From assembly GCA_947164865.1 (NCBI GenBank), contig CAMUYA010000017.1:1-64000 (forward strand): DNA of 64,000 bases. Reading direction: 5' to 3'. Source of the stretch: an uncultured Lachnospiraceae bacterium (lineage in GTDB: Bacteria; Bacillota; Clostridia; Lachnospirales; Lachnospiraceae). The translations under genes and the position numbers were made by a program. The first letter of the stretch is position 1. Every line of letters begins with the position of its first letter. The notes beneath the pieces were generated by a model. The model searched no databases. It worked only from the letters and a program-made list of their open reading frames with translations, and had not been told where the DNA came from. Positions 50,865-59,587 of the stretch are shown in pieces.

Positions 50865-53492
50865 TTACTTGTTTTCATTGATATAGAGCTGGACGCGGCT
50901 CTGGATGATGCCGGCTACTTCCGCCGCCGACTTCTGTCCCGAGAAGCACGCTGAAGCCTCTTCCTCTATTATAGACGTAATCTGCTGATTATTGTACCAT
51001 GTTTTTCTGCAATTTTTGATAATATTTACATAATAATCAACTTCCTGCTGCGTCATAACCGGAACAGTATACTCTACACCGTCAACATAGTAAGTGTTGT
51101 CATAGTAGTTTCTGTTTCCGTTCTCATCTTCCCAATAGGGCCTGTCGAGCCCTTTTGCCGCCCATTTATCGAATGATGATTCCAGAACAGGAATATCATA
51201 CTGGAGAGTGTCCTGGTATTCCTGAGTGAGATAATACCTTTCAAAGGCCCATGCTCCCTCTGTGCATGCACCCTTTGCGATGACACAGGGTGTTGTCGAG
51301 CTTGCGATGATCCCGGATTCTCCGGTTCTTGAAGGGAATCCTATGAGCACGCCCTCTCCGTCGAAATACTGGTAGTTAGTCATCTGTATATCCTGAAGAT
51401 TATATATATAAGTGTTAAGAAGGATCACCTTACCGCTTCTGAATTTTGAAGCATAATCCGCATTATAATCTTCCTCATTCCATTCCGAATCTGTGGGGAG
51501 CTTGGATGCATACTCCAGCACGTTTATAAAATCATCACTCTGAAAATCGCATTTACCTGTCTCCACATCAATAAATTCGCTTCCGTCTATCGACATTACC
51601 GAATTGATGAATGCGTCACGAGTAGGGTACTCAACAAGAGATGTACCTGCCGGAGCATTCTTCATAAACTCTATGCACTCCGAGATGGTCCATGAGTTCT
51701 TGTCTCCAACGAATCTCTTTCCTGCCATATATCCGGTATAGCTGAATGAAGGAACAATCTTATAATGCTTTCCGTCCACAGCAAAAGCATCAAACACATT
51801 TGTGAGGTAGGTATTCTTTGAAAGCTCCTCATCATTTGCGATCAGATCATCAATATTTACAAGCAGTCCTTTTCTCGCATAGCTTGAAAGGTCCAGCGTT
51901 CCCTCTTCCGCATAGATGATATCGGGAACATTTCCGGAAAGAATATCATTATTAAGTCTGGTATATCCTGCAAGCCAGTCATCATCTGTCGCATATTGTG
52001 AATAATCTTTGATCACAATGCGATATTCGGAATTAGTCTTATTGAAATCGATTATACGCTTCTTAACATCTCCGCCGACCCAATAAACAGCCATAGTCAC
52101 AACCTTCTTGTCGGGAATGGTCGAAGGATCGACATGTTTAAAGAATGCAAGACAGGAATTGTAATCACTGTCGCTGTATGCTCCTATAAATGTCTCGGAA
52201 TCGATCATGGCAAAGATATTTACCGCATATCCATCAAGGTCCGAATTGATGCAGTTCATATACTCTTTTGCTTCTTCATCGCCGATATTGGCCGTGTAAA
52301 TACCATAGTTGTTGGAGAAGATAAAGTCTGTATCAATACCGTTCTGAACGCTGTATCCGGAATTGATCAGCACGTTTGGAACTGTTATCTTTTCACCGAT
52401 CGTAAGAGTATCAGGATCAAAATAAGCACATCCTGTATTGTAATCACTGTCATAATAGAATGCGACAGCCTTGCCGTTCTTTAATGTTATAACATTGGTA
52501 ACGGTTGAGCCTCCGCCCGGTATATCCTTTTTCTGATATACGGTGCCGGTGCTTCCGATATAGACAACTTTATTATTGTTTCCGGTATTCTCGGAATAAT
52601 TCTCGGTATAAATGATGACTTCATTGTCTACCTGGAACATGAAGTTGGCATATACATTATCGGAATTTAGTTCTTCATTAAGATCCACATCCCACTTGCA
52701 GCTTCCGTCATATCCCCAGCCGCAGGCGAGCATCTTGGTCACAGATCCGCTGTTTCCGTCATATGAATAATTGTAATCATACTCCATCACACCTACGATG
52801 CAATCATCAAGCAGCAGGAATCTGTTGAAATAATTATTCTCCCACCAATATGTATCATTGAAATAATACTCTTCTTCGGGTATAACATCTTCGGTGACGA
52901 GCTTTGATTCCTCAGCAGCTTCGTCTTCCGCTGCCTCCTCACCTTCTGCTGCCTCCTCACCTTCTGCAGCCTCTTCGCCTTCCTTGGCCGATCCTGACTC
53001 TTCCTCCGGTACTTCGTCATTGTACATTACAGCGGGATCGTCTTCCGTCTCTCCGCCTTCGTAGTAACTGTTGGCAGCATCCACCGCAGCCTTTATCTCA
53101 TCATAATTGTCGGGCAGATAGCGGGTGAGATCGGGCAAGGTAAGCTGAGTATCCGATACAAGCTTACCGTTCAGATCAACCTTTGCCAGATAAGGGATCA
53201 TAAGACTTGTCTCGTTATCATATGTGCTGTAGATAACAGCCACTTCATTTCCCACTTTTCCCATGGAATAAAACTGATTGTATCCGCTTTCGGAGGATGT
53301 GTATTCTATCTCTTCATAAGAAAACACACCCTGTTTAGAAGCCTGTACAACAGCGACATCCTGCTTTTTATTCGATGAGCCGTGATTGAACGGGCTATTG
53401 CCGCCTCCGTCTTTTTTGCATCCTGCCAGGCCCAGAGTCATGACTCCCGCAAGTATAAACGATAATGCCTTTACAAATGATCTGTTTTTCAT
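50865..53492 (-). CDS. Large lipoprotein: propeller-like region fused to a solute-binding domain
   Basis: An 875-residue lipoprotein with signal MKNRSFVKALSFILAGVMTL and lipobox LAGC (Cys near residue 24). About residues 40-460 are beta-rich with repeated blade-like segments (NEVAVIYSTYDNE, DCIVGVMEYDYNYSYDG, NEVIIYTENYSENTG, GKAVAFYYDSDYNTG, SETFIGAYSDSDYNS), interrupted near 150-190 by EEAAEGEEAAEG repeats. From about 465 on a family 1 solute-binding domain follows (RIIDFNKTNSEYRIVIKDY, GNVPDIIYAEEGTLDLSSYA, GACTEGAWAFERYYLTQEYQ). Ordinary binding proteins are about 430 residues. Its ATG overlaps the stop of the MacB-like gene (ATGA), tying it to that and the two permease genes upstream. 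GAGAGGA precedes the start. Confidence 0.85.
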   Translation of the reverse strand: MKNRSFVKALSFILAGVMTLGLAGCKKDGGGNSPFNHGSSNKKQDVAVVQASKQGVFSYEEIEYTSSESGYNQFYSMGKVGNEVAVIYSTYDNETSLMIPYLAKVDLNGKLVSDTQLTLPDLTRYLPDNYDEIKAAVDAANSYYEGGETEDDPAVMYNDEVPEEESGSAKEGEEAAEGEEAAEGEEAAEDEAAEESKLVTEDVIPEEEYYFNDTYWWENNYFNRFLLLDDCIVGVMEYDYNYSYDGNSGSVTKMLACGWGYDGSCKWDVDLNEELNSDNVYANFMFQVDNEVIIYTENYSENTGNNNKVVYIGSTGTVYQKKDIPGGGSTVTNVITLKNGKAVAFYYDSDYNTGCAYFDPDTLTIGEKITVPNVLINSGYSVQNGIDTDFIFSNNYGIYTANIGDEEAKEYMNCINSDLDGYAVNIFAMIDSETFIGAYSDSDYNSCLAFFKHVDPSTIPDKKVVTMAVYWVGGDVKKRIIDFNKTNSEYRIVIKDYSQYATDDDWLAGYTRLNNDILSGNVPDIIYAEEGTLDLSSYARKGLLVNIDDLIANDEELSKNTYLTNVFDAFAVDGKHYKIVPSFSYTGYMAGKRFVGDKNSWTISECIEFMKNAPAGTSLVEYPTRDAFINSVMSIDGSEFIDVETGKCDFQSDDFINVLEYASKLPTDSEWNEEDYNADYASKFRSGKVILLNTYIYNLQDIQMTNYQYFDGEGVLIGFPSRTGESGIIASSTTPCVIAKGACTEGAWAFERYYLTQEYQDTLQYDIPVLESSFDKWAAKGLDRPYWEDENGNRNYYDNTYYVDGVEYTVPVMTQQEVDYYVNIIKNCRKTWYNNQQITSIIEEEASACFSGQKSAAEVAGIIQSRVQLYINENK

Positions 53493-54556
53493 AATTCTTC
53501 CTCTCTTTTTTTGTAAGCGATAAGACTGCTTATCCACTCATAAAGCCTTACAAACTGATGCCCTATCAATTCTTTGTTCTGTATAAACAGGATCACCGCC
53601 AAAGTCAGAACAACGATCCCCGAATAGCTGAGCATAATAACAAAAAACAATGTCAAAACAGATATTACATCCGCTTTGTTTCTCGCCACATTCTCCCACC
53701 AGGGATAGACCACCGCTTTGGTCCTCATTGACCTGTAGAAAACTCCTTTGAGATTCTTAAGGCTCTGCATGATGGAAAAACGCTTTGTATTCTCAATTAA
53801 ATCGACCTTGTCCTCGTTCACCGAGAGCATTCCTTTGACCTTTGTCATCGCGTAACCCGGAACAGGATTCGGCATCACTATATCATAAGATGTCACACCG
53901 TATATTGTTCCGTTATCTTTCAGATAATTATAGGATACGTAACAGAAATCCTGCCTTGCTCCGGCAGCAAAGCTGAGCTTATCCTGAGGCTGTTCAAACA
54001 CTCCTCTGATGACCAGCGGCTTGTCACCAACATACAGTATCTGCCCTGCTACATCCGGCGAGCCATACAACTTCCATGCAGCCGATCTGTCAATTATACA
54101 ATAATCCTCGTTTAGATCGGAGGCGGAAAAATACACTCCGCTTAGCATCTCCTGCGGATGAATGTTGAAATAGTCTCCGCTCACTCCAACCGCATTGAGA
54201 GTAACATTTGCCTTTTTGCTTGAAACCGCTATGGTTCCGTTCGCGGCAAAACAGCTCTCCGTGAGCCTTGCATTAGGGTACTCTTCATCGGTCGTTATGG
54301 ATTCGGCATTAAGCTTCTCTTCGATCTGATAATGAAGGTATTCCAGCGTATCCGCCGCCACTCCCGCATCGGGTGTGAAATATGCCGAGATGTGTGAATA
54401 CCCGCCTTCTCCGGCCCATTTTTCAGCCACCCTGGATCCCGGCACCTTTGAAATATTCGACACCGAAATGATCCTTAACACCAGAGCTATAAGCAGTGAT
54501 GCGCCCGCAGAGATCAAGAATATTAACTTTATCTTACTCAGTCCTTTAACTTCCAT
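53489..54556 (-). CDS. MacB-like permease-type protein with large extracellular domain
   Basis: A 355-residue protein with one N-terminal helix (about 9-28), an extracellular MacB-periplasmic-core-like domain (about 45-275; VSGDYFNIHPQEMLSGVYF, CIIDRSAAWKLYGSPDVAGQILYVGDKPLVIRGVF in parts) and one strong helix near the C terminus (about 300-325). Full MacB/FtsX permeases have three more helices at the end, so this is a reduced form with only two spans. No ABC ATPase gene is near. Start overlaps the adaptor gene stop by one base (TAATG) and its stop overlaps the next gene, so all three are coupled. It may be a scaffold rather than a pump. Confidence 0.8.
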   Translation of the reverse strand: MEVKGLSKIKLIFLISAGASLLIALVLRIISVSNISKVPGSRVAEKWAGEGGYSHISAYFTPDAGVAADTLEYLHYQIEEKLNAESITTDEEYPNARLTESCFAANGTIAVSSKKANVTLNAVGVSGDYFNIHPQEMLSGVYFSASDLNEDYCIIDRSAAWKLYGSPDVAGQILYVGDKPLVIRGVFEQPQDKLSFAAGARQDFCYVSYNYLKDNGTIYGVTSYDIVMPNPVPGYAMTKVKGMLSVNEDKVDLIENTKRFSIMQSLKNLKGVFYRSMRTKAVVYPWWENVARNKADVISVLTLFFVIMLSYSGIVVLTLAVILFIQNKELIGHQFVRLYEWISSLIAYKKREEEL

Positions 54557-56565
54557 TAATTATCCGACAGCATGATCTGCTGGCCTTCGGTTATATCTTT
54601 GGTGGCCGTTGTAACAACAGGCTCGTATCCTTCAAAAGCTCCCTTTATGGCAGTCTGGATATCATCTGTTGCAAGTATCTCAACATCATATCTTACCGCA
54701 AAATATCTGTTTCCGAGAGGACTTGATTTGGATTCTACCACAAGCACATAATCGCCCTTGTTATCGTTTTTAAGTGCACTTGACGGAACGATCATATCGT
54801 AATTTGATGTCTTTGAATTGATCGACATCGTGAGAGTCTGTCCCGCTGTAAGGCTACCCTGCAGATTGAGGGTAACAAGCTTCTTTCTGTTGGCATCATT
54901 GGGGTCTGGTCTGACTGTGGCAACCACACCCGTAACATCGTTATACCACCAGGAATTGGTGACAGTAGCTTCATCGCCCACCGTGATGGTCTTAGCCTTA
55001 TCATTGTCAACAGAAAAGCTCATGGTGTATCCCTGTCCTTCAGGTTGGATAGTAACTACAGGATCATCAAGGCTGGTCTTTTTGCCTGATGTAACATTAA
55101 CGGAAAGAATGGTACCGTTGATCGGAGATTTAACATCTTCTGCCGAAGATTCGGTTTCGATCTTGGCGACTTCTTCCTTCTGCTTGTCAACATCTTCCCG
55201 TTTCTTTCCGATATCCTTAAGAAGGCTATTCAGTGTTTCCATCTGAGCTATATCGCCAACGATTTCCTTAAGGTTTTCCTCTCTCTCGGTGAGCACATTT
55301 TTCGCATTTGCAAGAGATATCCCGGCAACTTCGAGCTGATACTTGAGATTTGACAGAGTATCCGCATTATTTATCTCACCGGAATTAACCTGTGCCTGTG
55401 CATCCTCATATGCCTTTTTAGCATTTTCGCAAGCTGCATTTGCATTATCGAAGGCAGTCTGCGCAGCATCCTTGGCTTCGCCTGCTGATTTTAACTCAGC
55501 CTCCGCGGCAGCGATGGCAGCCGGCTCTGCCGAAACAGCATCATTGTATACTGTGGTCGCGGATACCAGATTGGCCTGAGCTACGGTGATACGATCTTCA
55601 ATTTCCGTAAGTATCTCATTATCCGCAGCTATCGTTGTATCAAATTCCTCCTGCTCCTCCTCGGTCAGATCGGGATTGGCGGGATCTTCGTTATGCAGCT
55701 GCTTTTTATCCTTTAAGTCCTTGAAGGCCTGAAGTGCTTCGAGTTCCTTCTGCGCTGCGTCCTTCTCATCAAGTGCGATCTGGACTGCACTCTTTGCGGC
55801 GCTTAATGCATTTTCCGCATTTGTAAGATTTGTCTTGGCTGTCTCGAGGTTAGCGGAAGCTTCTTCAAGTACTGTCTTGGCATTCTCATAATCTGTTTTT
55901 AATTTTTCAACCTGAGATTTTGATGCCTCCGATACATAAGCCGCGCTTGTTATGCTTATCTGATTGTTTATGGCATCATAGTTATTCTGACAATCCTTTA
56001 CATCGCGCTCTGCCGCATCTACCGCTGCCTGGGCATTGGTTATCCTGTTTCTGAGCTCATCTATGTTCAGCTCGCCCTGAGATGAAGCTATTATCGCATT
56101 TGTTACTTCATCTGAAAGAAGCGCTTTATTATAAGCCTCTTTAGCGGTATCAAGTGCATCTTCAGCTTCTTTAAGCTTATCCTTGGCAGCTTTGAGCTCC
56201 TCGCTGTCCTCCCCTTCGAGAGATACAAGAACATCTCCTTCGTGGACCACAGCTCCTACTTTAACAAGTATCCTGCTTACAGTCTTCTGCTGCTTGACCA
56301 TCACGCTGTATGGATCGCCGCTTTCCACGGTTCCTTCACCTCTGATGACGGATGTGATGCTTCCCGGCTGTATGTATTGCACGGCAACTCGCGGAAGCGA
56401 ATAATTCATTATAGTATTGGAGAAAAATGTGAGTACAAGCATCACAACAAGGAATATGATTATAAAATTCTTAATCATATCCTTACGCCGCTTGAAACGC
56501 TTTTCCTGCGGATCCATTTCTTCCTTTTTTGTCGGTATAGTGGTCTTCTTAATCTCTTCGGCCAT
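54556..56565 (-). CDS. HlyD/RND-type membrane-fusion adaptor with very long coiled coil
   Basis: A 669-residue adaptor. An N-terminal basic segment and one membrane helix (about 31-52) are followed by the first half of a lipoyl domain (about 65-115; GSITSVIRGEGTVESGDPYS, VKVGAVVHEGDVLVSLEG), a coiled coil of about 360 residues rich in Ala, Lys and Glu (about 117-478), the second lipoyl half (VKSPINGTILSVNVTSGKK) and beta-barrel domains to the end (SPLGNRYFAVRYDVEI). Typical adaptors have coiled coils of 60-150 residues. In a Gram-positive cell such a rod would span the wall. It is coupled to the MacB-like gene downstream and follows two sugar-type permease genes. Confidence 0.9.
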   Translation of the reverse strand: MAEEIKKTTIPTKKEEMDPQEKRFKRRKDMIKNFIIIFLVVMLVLTFFSNTIMNYSLPRVAVQYIQPGSITSVIRGEGTVESGDPYSVMVKQQKTVSRILVKVGAVVHEGDVLVSLEGEDSEELKAAKDKLKEAEDALDTAKEAYNKALLSDEVTNAIIASSQGELNIDELRNRITNAQAAVDAAERDVKDCQNNYDAINNQISITSAAYVSEASKSQVEKLKTDYENAKTVLEEASANLETAKTNLTNAENALSAAKSAVQIALDEKDAAQKELEALQAFKDLKDKKQLHNEDPANPDLTEEEQEEFDTTIAADNEILTEIEDRITVAQANLVSATTVYNDAVSAEPAAIAAAEAELKSAGEAKDAAQTAFDNANAACENAKKAYEDAQAQVNSGEINNADTLSNLKYQLEVAGISLANAKNVLTEREENLKEIVGDIAQMETLNSLLKDIGKKREDVDKQKEEVAKIETESSAEDVKSPINGTILSVNVTSGKKTSLDDPVVTIQPEGQGYTMSFSVDNDKAKTITVGDEATVTNSWWYNDVTGVVATVRPDPNDANRKKLVTLNLQGSLTAGQTLTMSINSKTSNYDMIVPSSALKNDNKGDYVLVVESKSSPLGNRYFAVRYDVEILATDDIQTAIKGAFEGYEPVVTTATKDITEGQQIMLSDN

Positions 56566-56676
56566 GACTAAAATCTCATCCTTTCGTCTCTTCAGCCTGC
56601 TTTAAAAAAACCGACGCAAGCTGCTCTATACGATAATTCACTACAGATCAATGATCGACTGATTGTCAGATCCTTT

Positions 56677-57618
56677 TTACTGTTTAACTCCGCCCTGATA
56701 TGTGATACCTTCAACCAGGTATTCCTCTCCGTAAAGGAACACCAGAAGGGTTGGGATCAGATATATTGTAGCCACCGCAAATGCAAGGCTCACTTCACCG
56801 GAATTGATCTTACTGAGGTATACCGAAAGCGGATACTTTTCCGGATCGGAAAGCAATATAAGCGGCTGCTCAACCATGTTCCAATAATCTATGAATACAA
56901 GGATTCCCGTGGACATTATAATCCCCTTGCAAAGCGGCAGGCAGATCCTTGTAAAAACCTTCCACTCTCCCGCGCCGTCTATCTGTGCGGCTTCAATGCA
57001 GGAAACAGGAATCCTGTTCATATATTTTGTTATAAGGTACACCGAAAATGGTGAGAATATACCCGGAAGCCATATCGCCCAATATGTATCCAATATCCCG
57101 AGCTTACTGGTCACAAGATAGTTGGGAACCAGAGTAACCTGATAAGGCATCAGCATAAGGATGATATAAGCGAAAAAGATCACTCCCCTTATCTTTCCTT
57201 TATACCTGTAAAATCCATATCCGGCAAGTGCCGCTATGGCAAGTTGGAACAGCATTATCGGAACAACAAGTATCACCGAATTCCAGAATTTCAAAAGATA
57301 CTCGGGACTTCTAAAAAGCACTGTGCCGTACTGGTTAAAGCTAACGATATCCGGAATGAATTTGAGGTTAACAAGCTCCGATACAAACTGTCTTCCACCG
57401 GATTTGGTGGTAGCAAATATCGCTCCATAGTTGGCCGTAAATTCTGTCGGTGACATGAAGGAATTGGTGATCGTGAGCACTATTGGCATCAGGAACAGCA
57501 GTGAAATGACTGCTGTAAGCAATGTCGCGATACTCATACATATGATCCGTATCACCTTTTTCCTGCCGGTATGACGCTTTTCGACCGAGCGTATTTGTTC
57601 ACGGGCTGCTTTTTCCAT
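56677..57618 (-). CDS. Sugar-type ABC transporter permease (MalG type)
   Basis: A 313-residue CUT1-class permease with six helices and the coupling loop EAAQIDGAGEWKVFTRICLP, which should contact an ATPase. An extracellular loop after the first helix is longer than usual (about 55-100; FTANYGAIFATTKSGGRQF). It is followed after 111 bases by the HlyD-like adaptor and preceded by its MalF-type partner (59-base gap). No ATPase gene is in the window. Substrate unknown; the large lipoprotein of this operon is its probable binding protein. Confidence 0.92.
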   Translation of the reverse strand: MEKAAREQIRSVEKRHTGRKKVIRIICMSIATLLTAVISLLFLMPIVLTITNSFMSPTEFTANYGAIFATTKSGGRQFVSELVNLKFIPDIVSFNQYGTVLFRSPEYLLKFWNSVILVVPIMLFQLAIAALAGYGFYRYKGKIRGVIFFAYIILMLMPYQVTLVPNYLVTSKLGILDTYWAIWLPGIFSPFSVYLITKYMNRIPVSCIEAAQIDGAGEWKVFTRICLPLCKGIIMSTGILVFIDYWNMVEQPLILLSDPEKYPLSVYLSKINSGEVSLAFAVATIYLIPTLLVFLYGEEYLVEGITYQGGVKQ

Positions 57619-57677
57619 TGCTTTTTTCTAATTGCTTCTTTCTGTCAAAACGCTGAATAGTACGATATGCTCATTGC

Positions 57678-58595
57678 TCAGGATTCCAGGTCCTTGCTGA
57701 AATGTTCCTCTGCCTTAAACAAAAGAACGATCAGCACGATCATAACAAGGCTCATAAGCACTGCGGCTGCGGACAGAGTCTGATAATCGAGACTCTTAAA
57801 CTTGTTGTTCATAAAATGCTGCAGCATATATATACTCTCATAAGGATAATCCGTCGTGAGAAGATATATCTCACGGAATATCTTGAATGAGTTTATCAGC
57901 GACATAATGGTCACAAAGACTATGGTGCTCACAAGATATCTCAGTTTGATAATAAAGAATATCCTGAATCTTCCCGCACTCTCAAGCCTTGCCACTTCGA
58001 TAATATCCTGCGGTACCGACGACAGAGCCGCCATGAAAAGGATCATGTTGTAACCGATGTTTTTCCATAGAAACAGAATAACGATCACCACAATCGCATA
58101 AGATGATTTGAGCCAGTCGATCTTGGCTCCTCCGAATCTGGTGATCAGCACATTTATGGCGCCGTTATAATCAAAGAGCACCTGCCAGATAAGCACTATG
58201 GATGCCACAGGCACCATCATGGGGCTCAGCAGGAATGATCTGAACTGCGTCCTGAAAGGGATCTTGTTATCCAGAAGCAATGCCAGAAGGAGTGATAAAA
58301 GCACCGCCAGCGGAACCGCTATCGCTGAAAAAACGCCGGTATTTGTCACAGCCTGCTTGAATGCGGAGTTTTTGACGACGGATGCATAATTCCTGAATGC
58401 CACGAACTGTTTTCCGATAGGATTATCCAGAAACGAATAGTAGATGACAACTATATAAGGAGCAAAAAAGAAAAGAGAAGCACCTGCGACGCTGGGGATC
58501 AGGAAAAATGTTGAACCCCATTTTGCTCTCAATTGGTGCTTACTGTACTTCTGCCTCACCCTTTTATTCTTTTTTTCGGTACTTTTTTCCCTCAT
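57678..58595 (-). CDS. Sugar-type ABC transporter permease (MalF type) with unusual coupling loop
   Basis: A 305-residue CUT1-class permease with six helices. The coupling loop reads EVARLESAGRFRIFFIIKLR, so several consensus residues (EAAxxDGAxxxxxFxxIxLP) are changed: A to V, D to E, G to S, and the final Pro is missing. This may alter or weaken ATPase contact. A basic N-terminal tail (RVRQKYSKHQLRAKWG) precedes the first helix. It is the first gene of the operon running through to gpmI; the upstream region (58596-58710) is very AT-rich but I could not resolve a promoter. Confidence 0.9.
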   Translation of the reverse strand: MREKSTEKKNKRVRQKYSKHQLRAKWGSTFFLIPSVAGASLFFFAPYIVVIYYSFLDNPIGKQFVAFRNYASVVKNSAFKQAVTNTGVFSAIAVPLAVLLSLLLALLLDNKIPFRTQFRSFLLSPMMVPVASIVLIWQVLFDYNGAINVLITRFGGAKIDWLKSSYAIVVIVILFLWKNIGYNMILFMAALSSVPQDIIEVARLESAGRFRIFFIIKLRYLVSTIVFVTIMSLINSFKIFREIYLLTTDYPYESIYMLQHFMNNKFKSLDYQTLSAAAVLMSLVMIVLIVLLFKAEEHFSKDLES

Positions 58596-58710
58596 TTGCC
58601 TAATAAATCAAAATGTTACAAAAATATTACACAAAAATGCAATAATTATTTCACTTATGTCTACCACAACCCCTAGTCCCCATCTTTTTTACCTTACCAC
58701 AATATAACGG

Positions 58711-58759
58711 AAAAAAACAGTTAAGATTTCTTAATAAACATAAGAAAAATCAACTGTTT
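58711..58759 (-). terminator. Terminator after the PHP phosphoesterase gene
   Basis: On the minus strand an outer stem AAACAGTT/AACTGTTT and an inner stem TTTCTTA/TAAGAAA with small internal mismatches, followed by seven T. It begins about 10 bases after the stop of the PHP gene and separates it from the permease operon. Confidence 0.78.
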
Positions 58760-58768
58760 CAAGCCTTC

Positions 58769-59587
58769 CTAAAGCTCATCTTCCCTTTTTTGCAAGATTT
58801 CCTTCAAATACATCTTGCGAAGGTGCCTGTTATGACGGAAACGGTTTATCAGACCGCCGCCTTTGTTGTATACCCAGTAGCTCTGTATCAAAACATCAAA
58901 CACAAAAGGAGCTTTACTCTTAAAGGTCTTCTTGTATATGGTTCCGCCGGCCTCAACATCCTTTCCGTCCGTTTTGATGAACTTTATGAGGTCGTTGTTG
59001 CTCTTAATATATGCCCTCGTAGGGAACTCCGTATATGCAAGACCCGCGCAGTTGGCTTTGTGCGCATCGCTTCCGCCGAATCCGGGAAGATTGTATGTTT
59101 TTGCAAGATACTGCGCTTTGTGATTGGCTTCTTCGCTCTCACAGGCATTGAATTTCTCGACAAAATCAAACTGCTTCAGATACTGCATCTGCTTGTGCTG
59201 CTTCATCGTATTTACAATGCTCTGATATCTTATGCCATAGGGATGCGCCGGGCCGAGAATACCTCCGTGATGGTGAACGATATCTATAAGAAGCTTAACG
59301 GGCATCCATTTGATCTCAAGTATCTTAAGAGATATATGATTAGGGAGCAGAACGAGTATATGCCCCGCATCCAGAGTATCATACTCTATTCCTTTAAGTA
59401 CCACAAAATCGGGATACTTTTCATCGAGTCCCATTTTTTTGTAGTACCTGTATCCGTTGTAGGATGTATGATCGGATATCATCATTCCGTCAAAGCCTTT
59501 GGAAATGAGTATCTTAATATACTCTTCGATCGGAAGCTTTGCATCCACAGAGCCTTCCTTGGTATGACAATGCATGTCAAATTTCAT
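58769..59587 (-). CDS. PHP-domain metal-dependent phosphoesterase
   Basis: A 272-residue cytoplasmic protein of the PHP family. Metal ligands are recognisable: HCH at residues 6-8 (FDMHCHTKEGS), ISDHTSYNG, KGIEYDT, GPAHPYGI and the final GGSDAH. PHP proteins act as phosphoesterases on nucleotides or other phosphates, or as polymerase-associated exonucleases; this short stand-alone form resembles YciV/TrpH-type enzymes, but the substrate is unknown. The basic C-terminal 40 residues are extra. Its start overlaps the stop of the trypsin-like gene by four bases (ATGA), so the two are made together. Confidence 0.88.
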   Translation of the reverse strand: MKFDMHCHTKEGSVDAKLPIEEYIKILISKGFDGMMISDHTSYNGYRYYKKMGLDEKYPDFVVLKGIEYDTLDAGHILVLLPNHISLKILEIKWMPVKLLIDIVHHHGGILGPAHPYGIRYQSIVNTMKQHKQMQYLKQFDFVEKFNACESEEANHKAQYLAKTYNLPGFGGSDAHKANCAGLAYTEFPTRAYIKSNNDLIKFIKTDGKDVEAGGTIYKKTFKSKAPFVFDVLIQSYWVYNKGGGLINRFRHNRHLRKMYLKEILQKREDEL

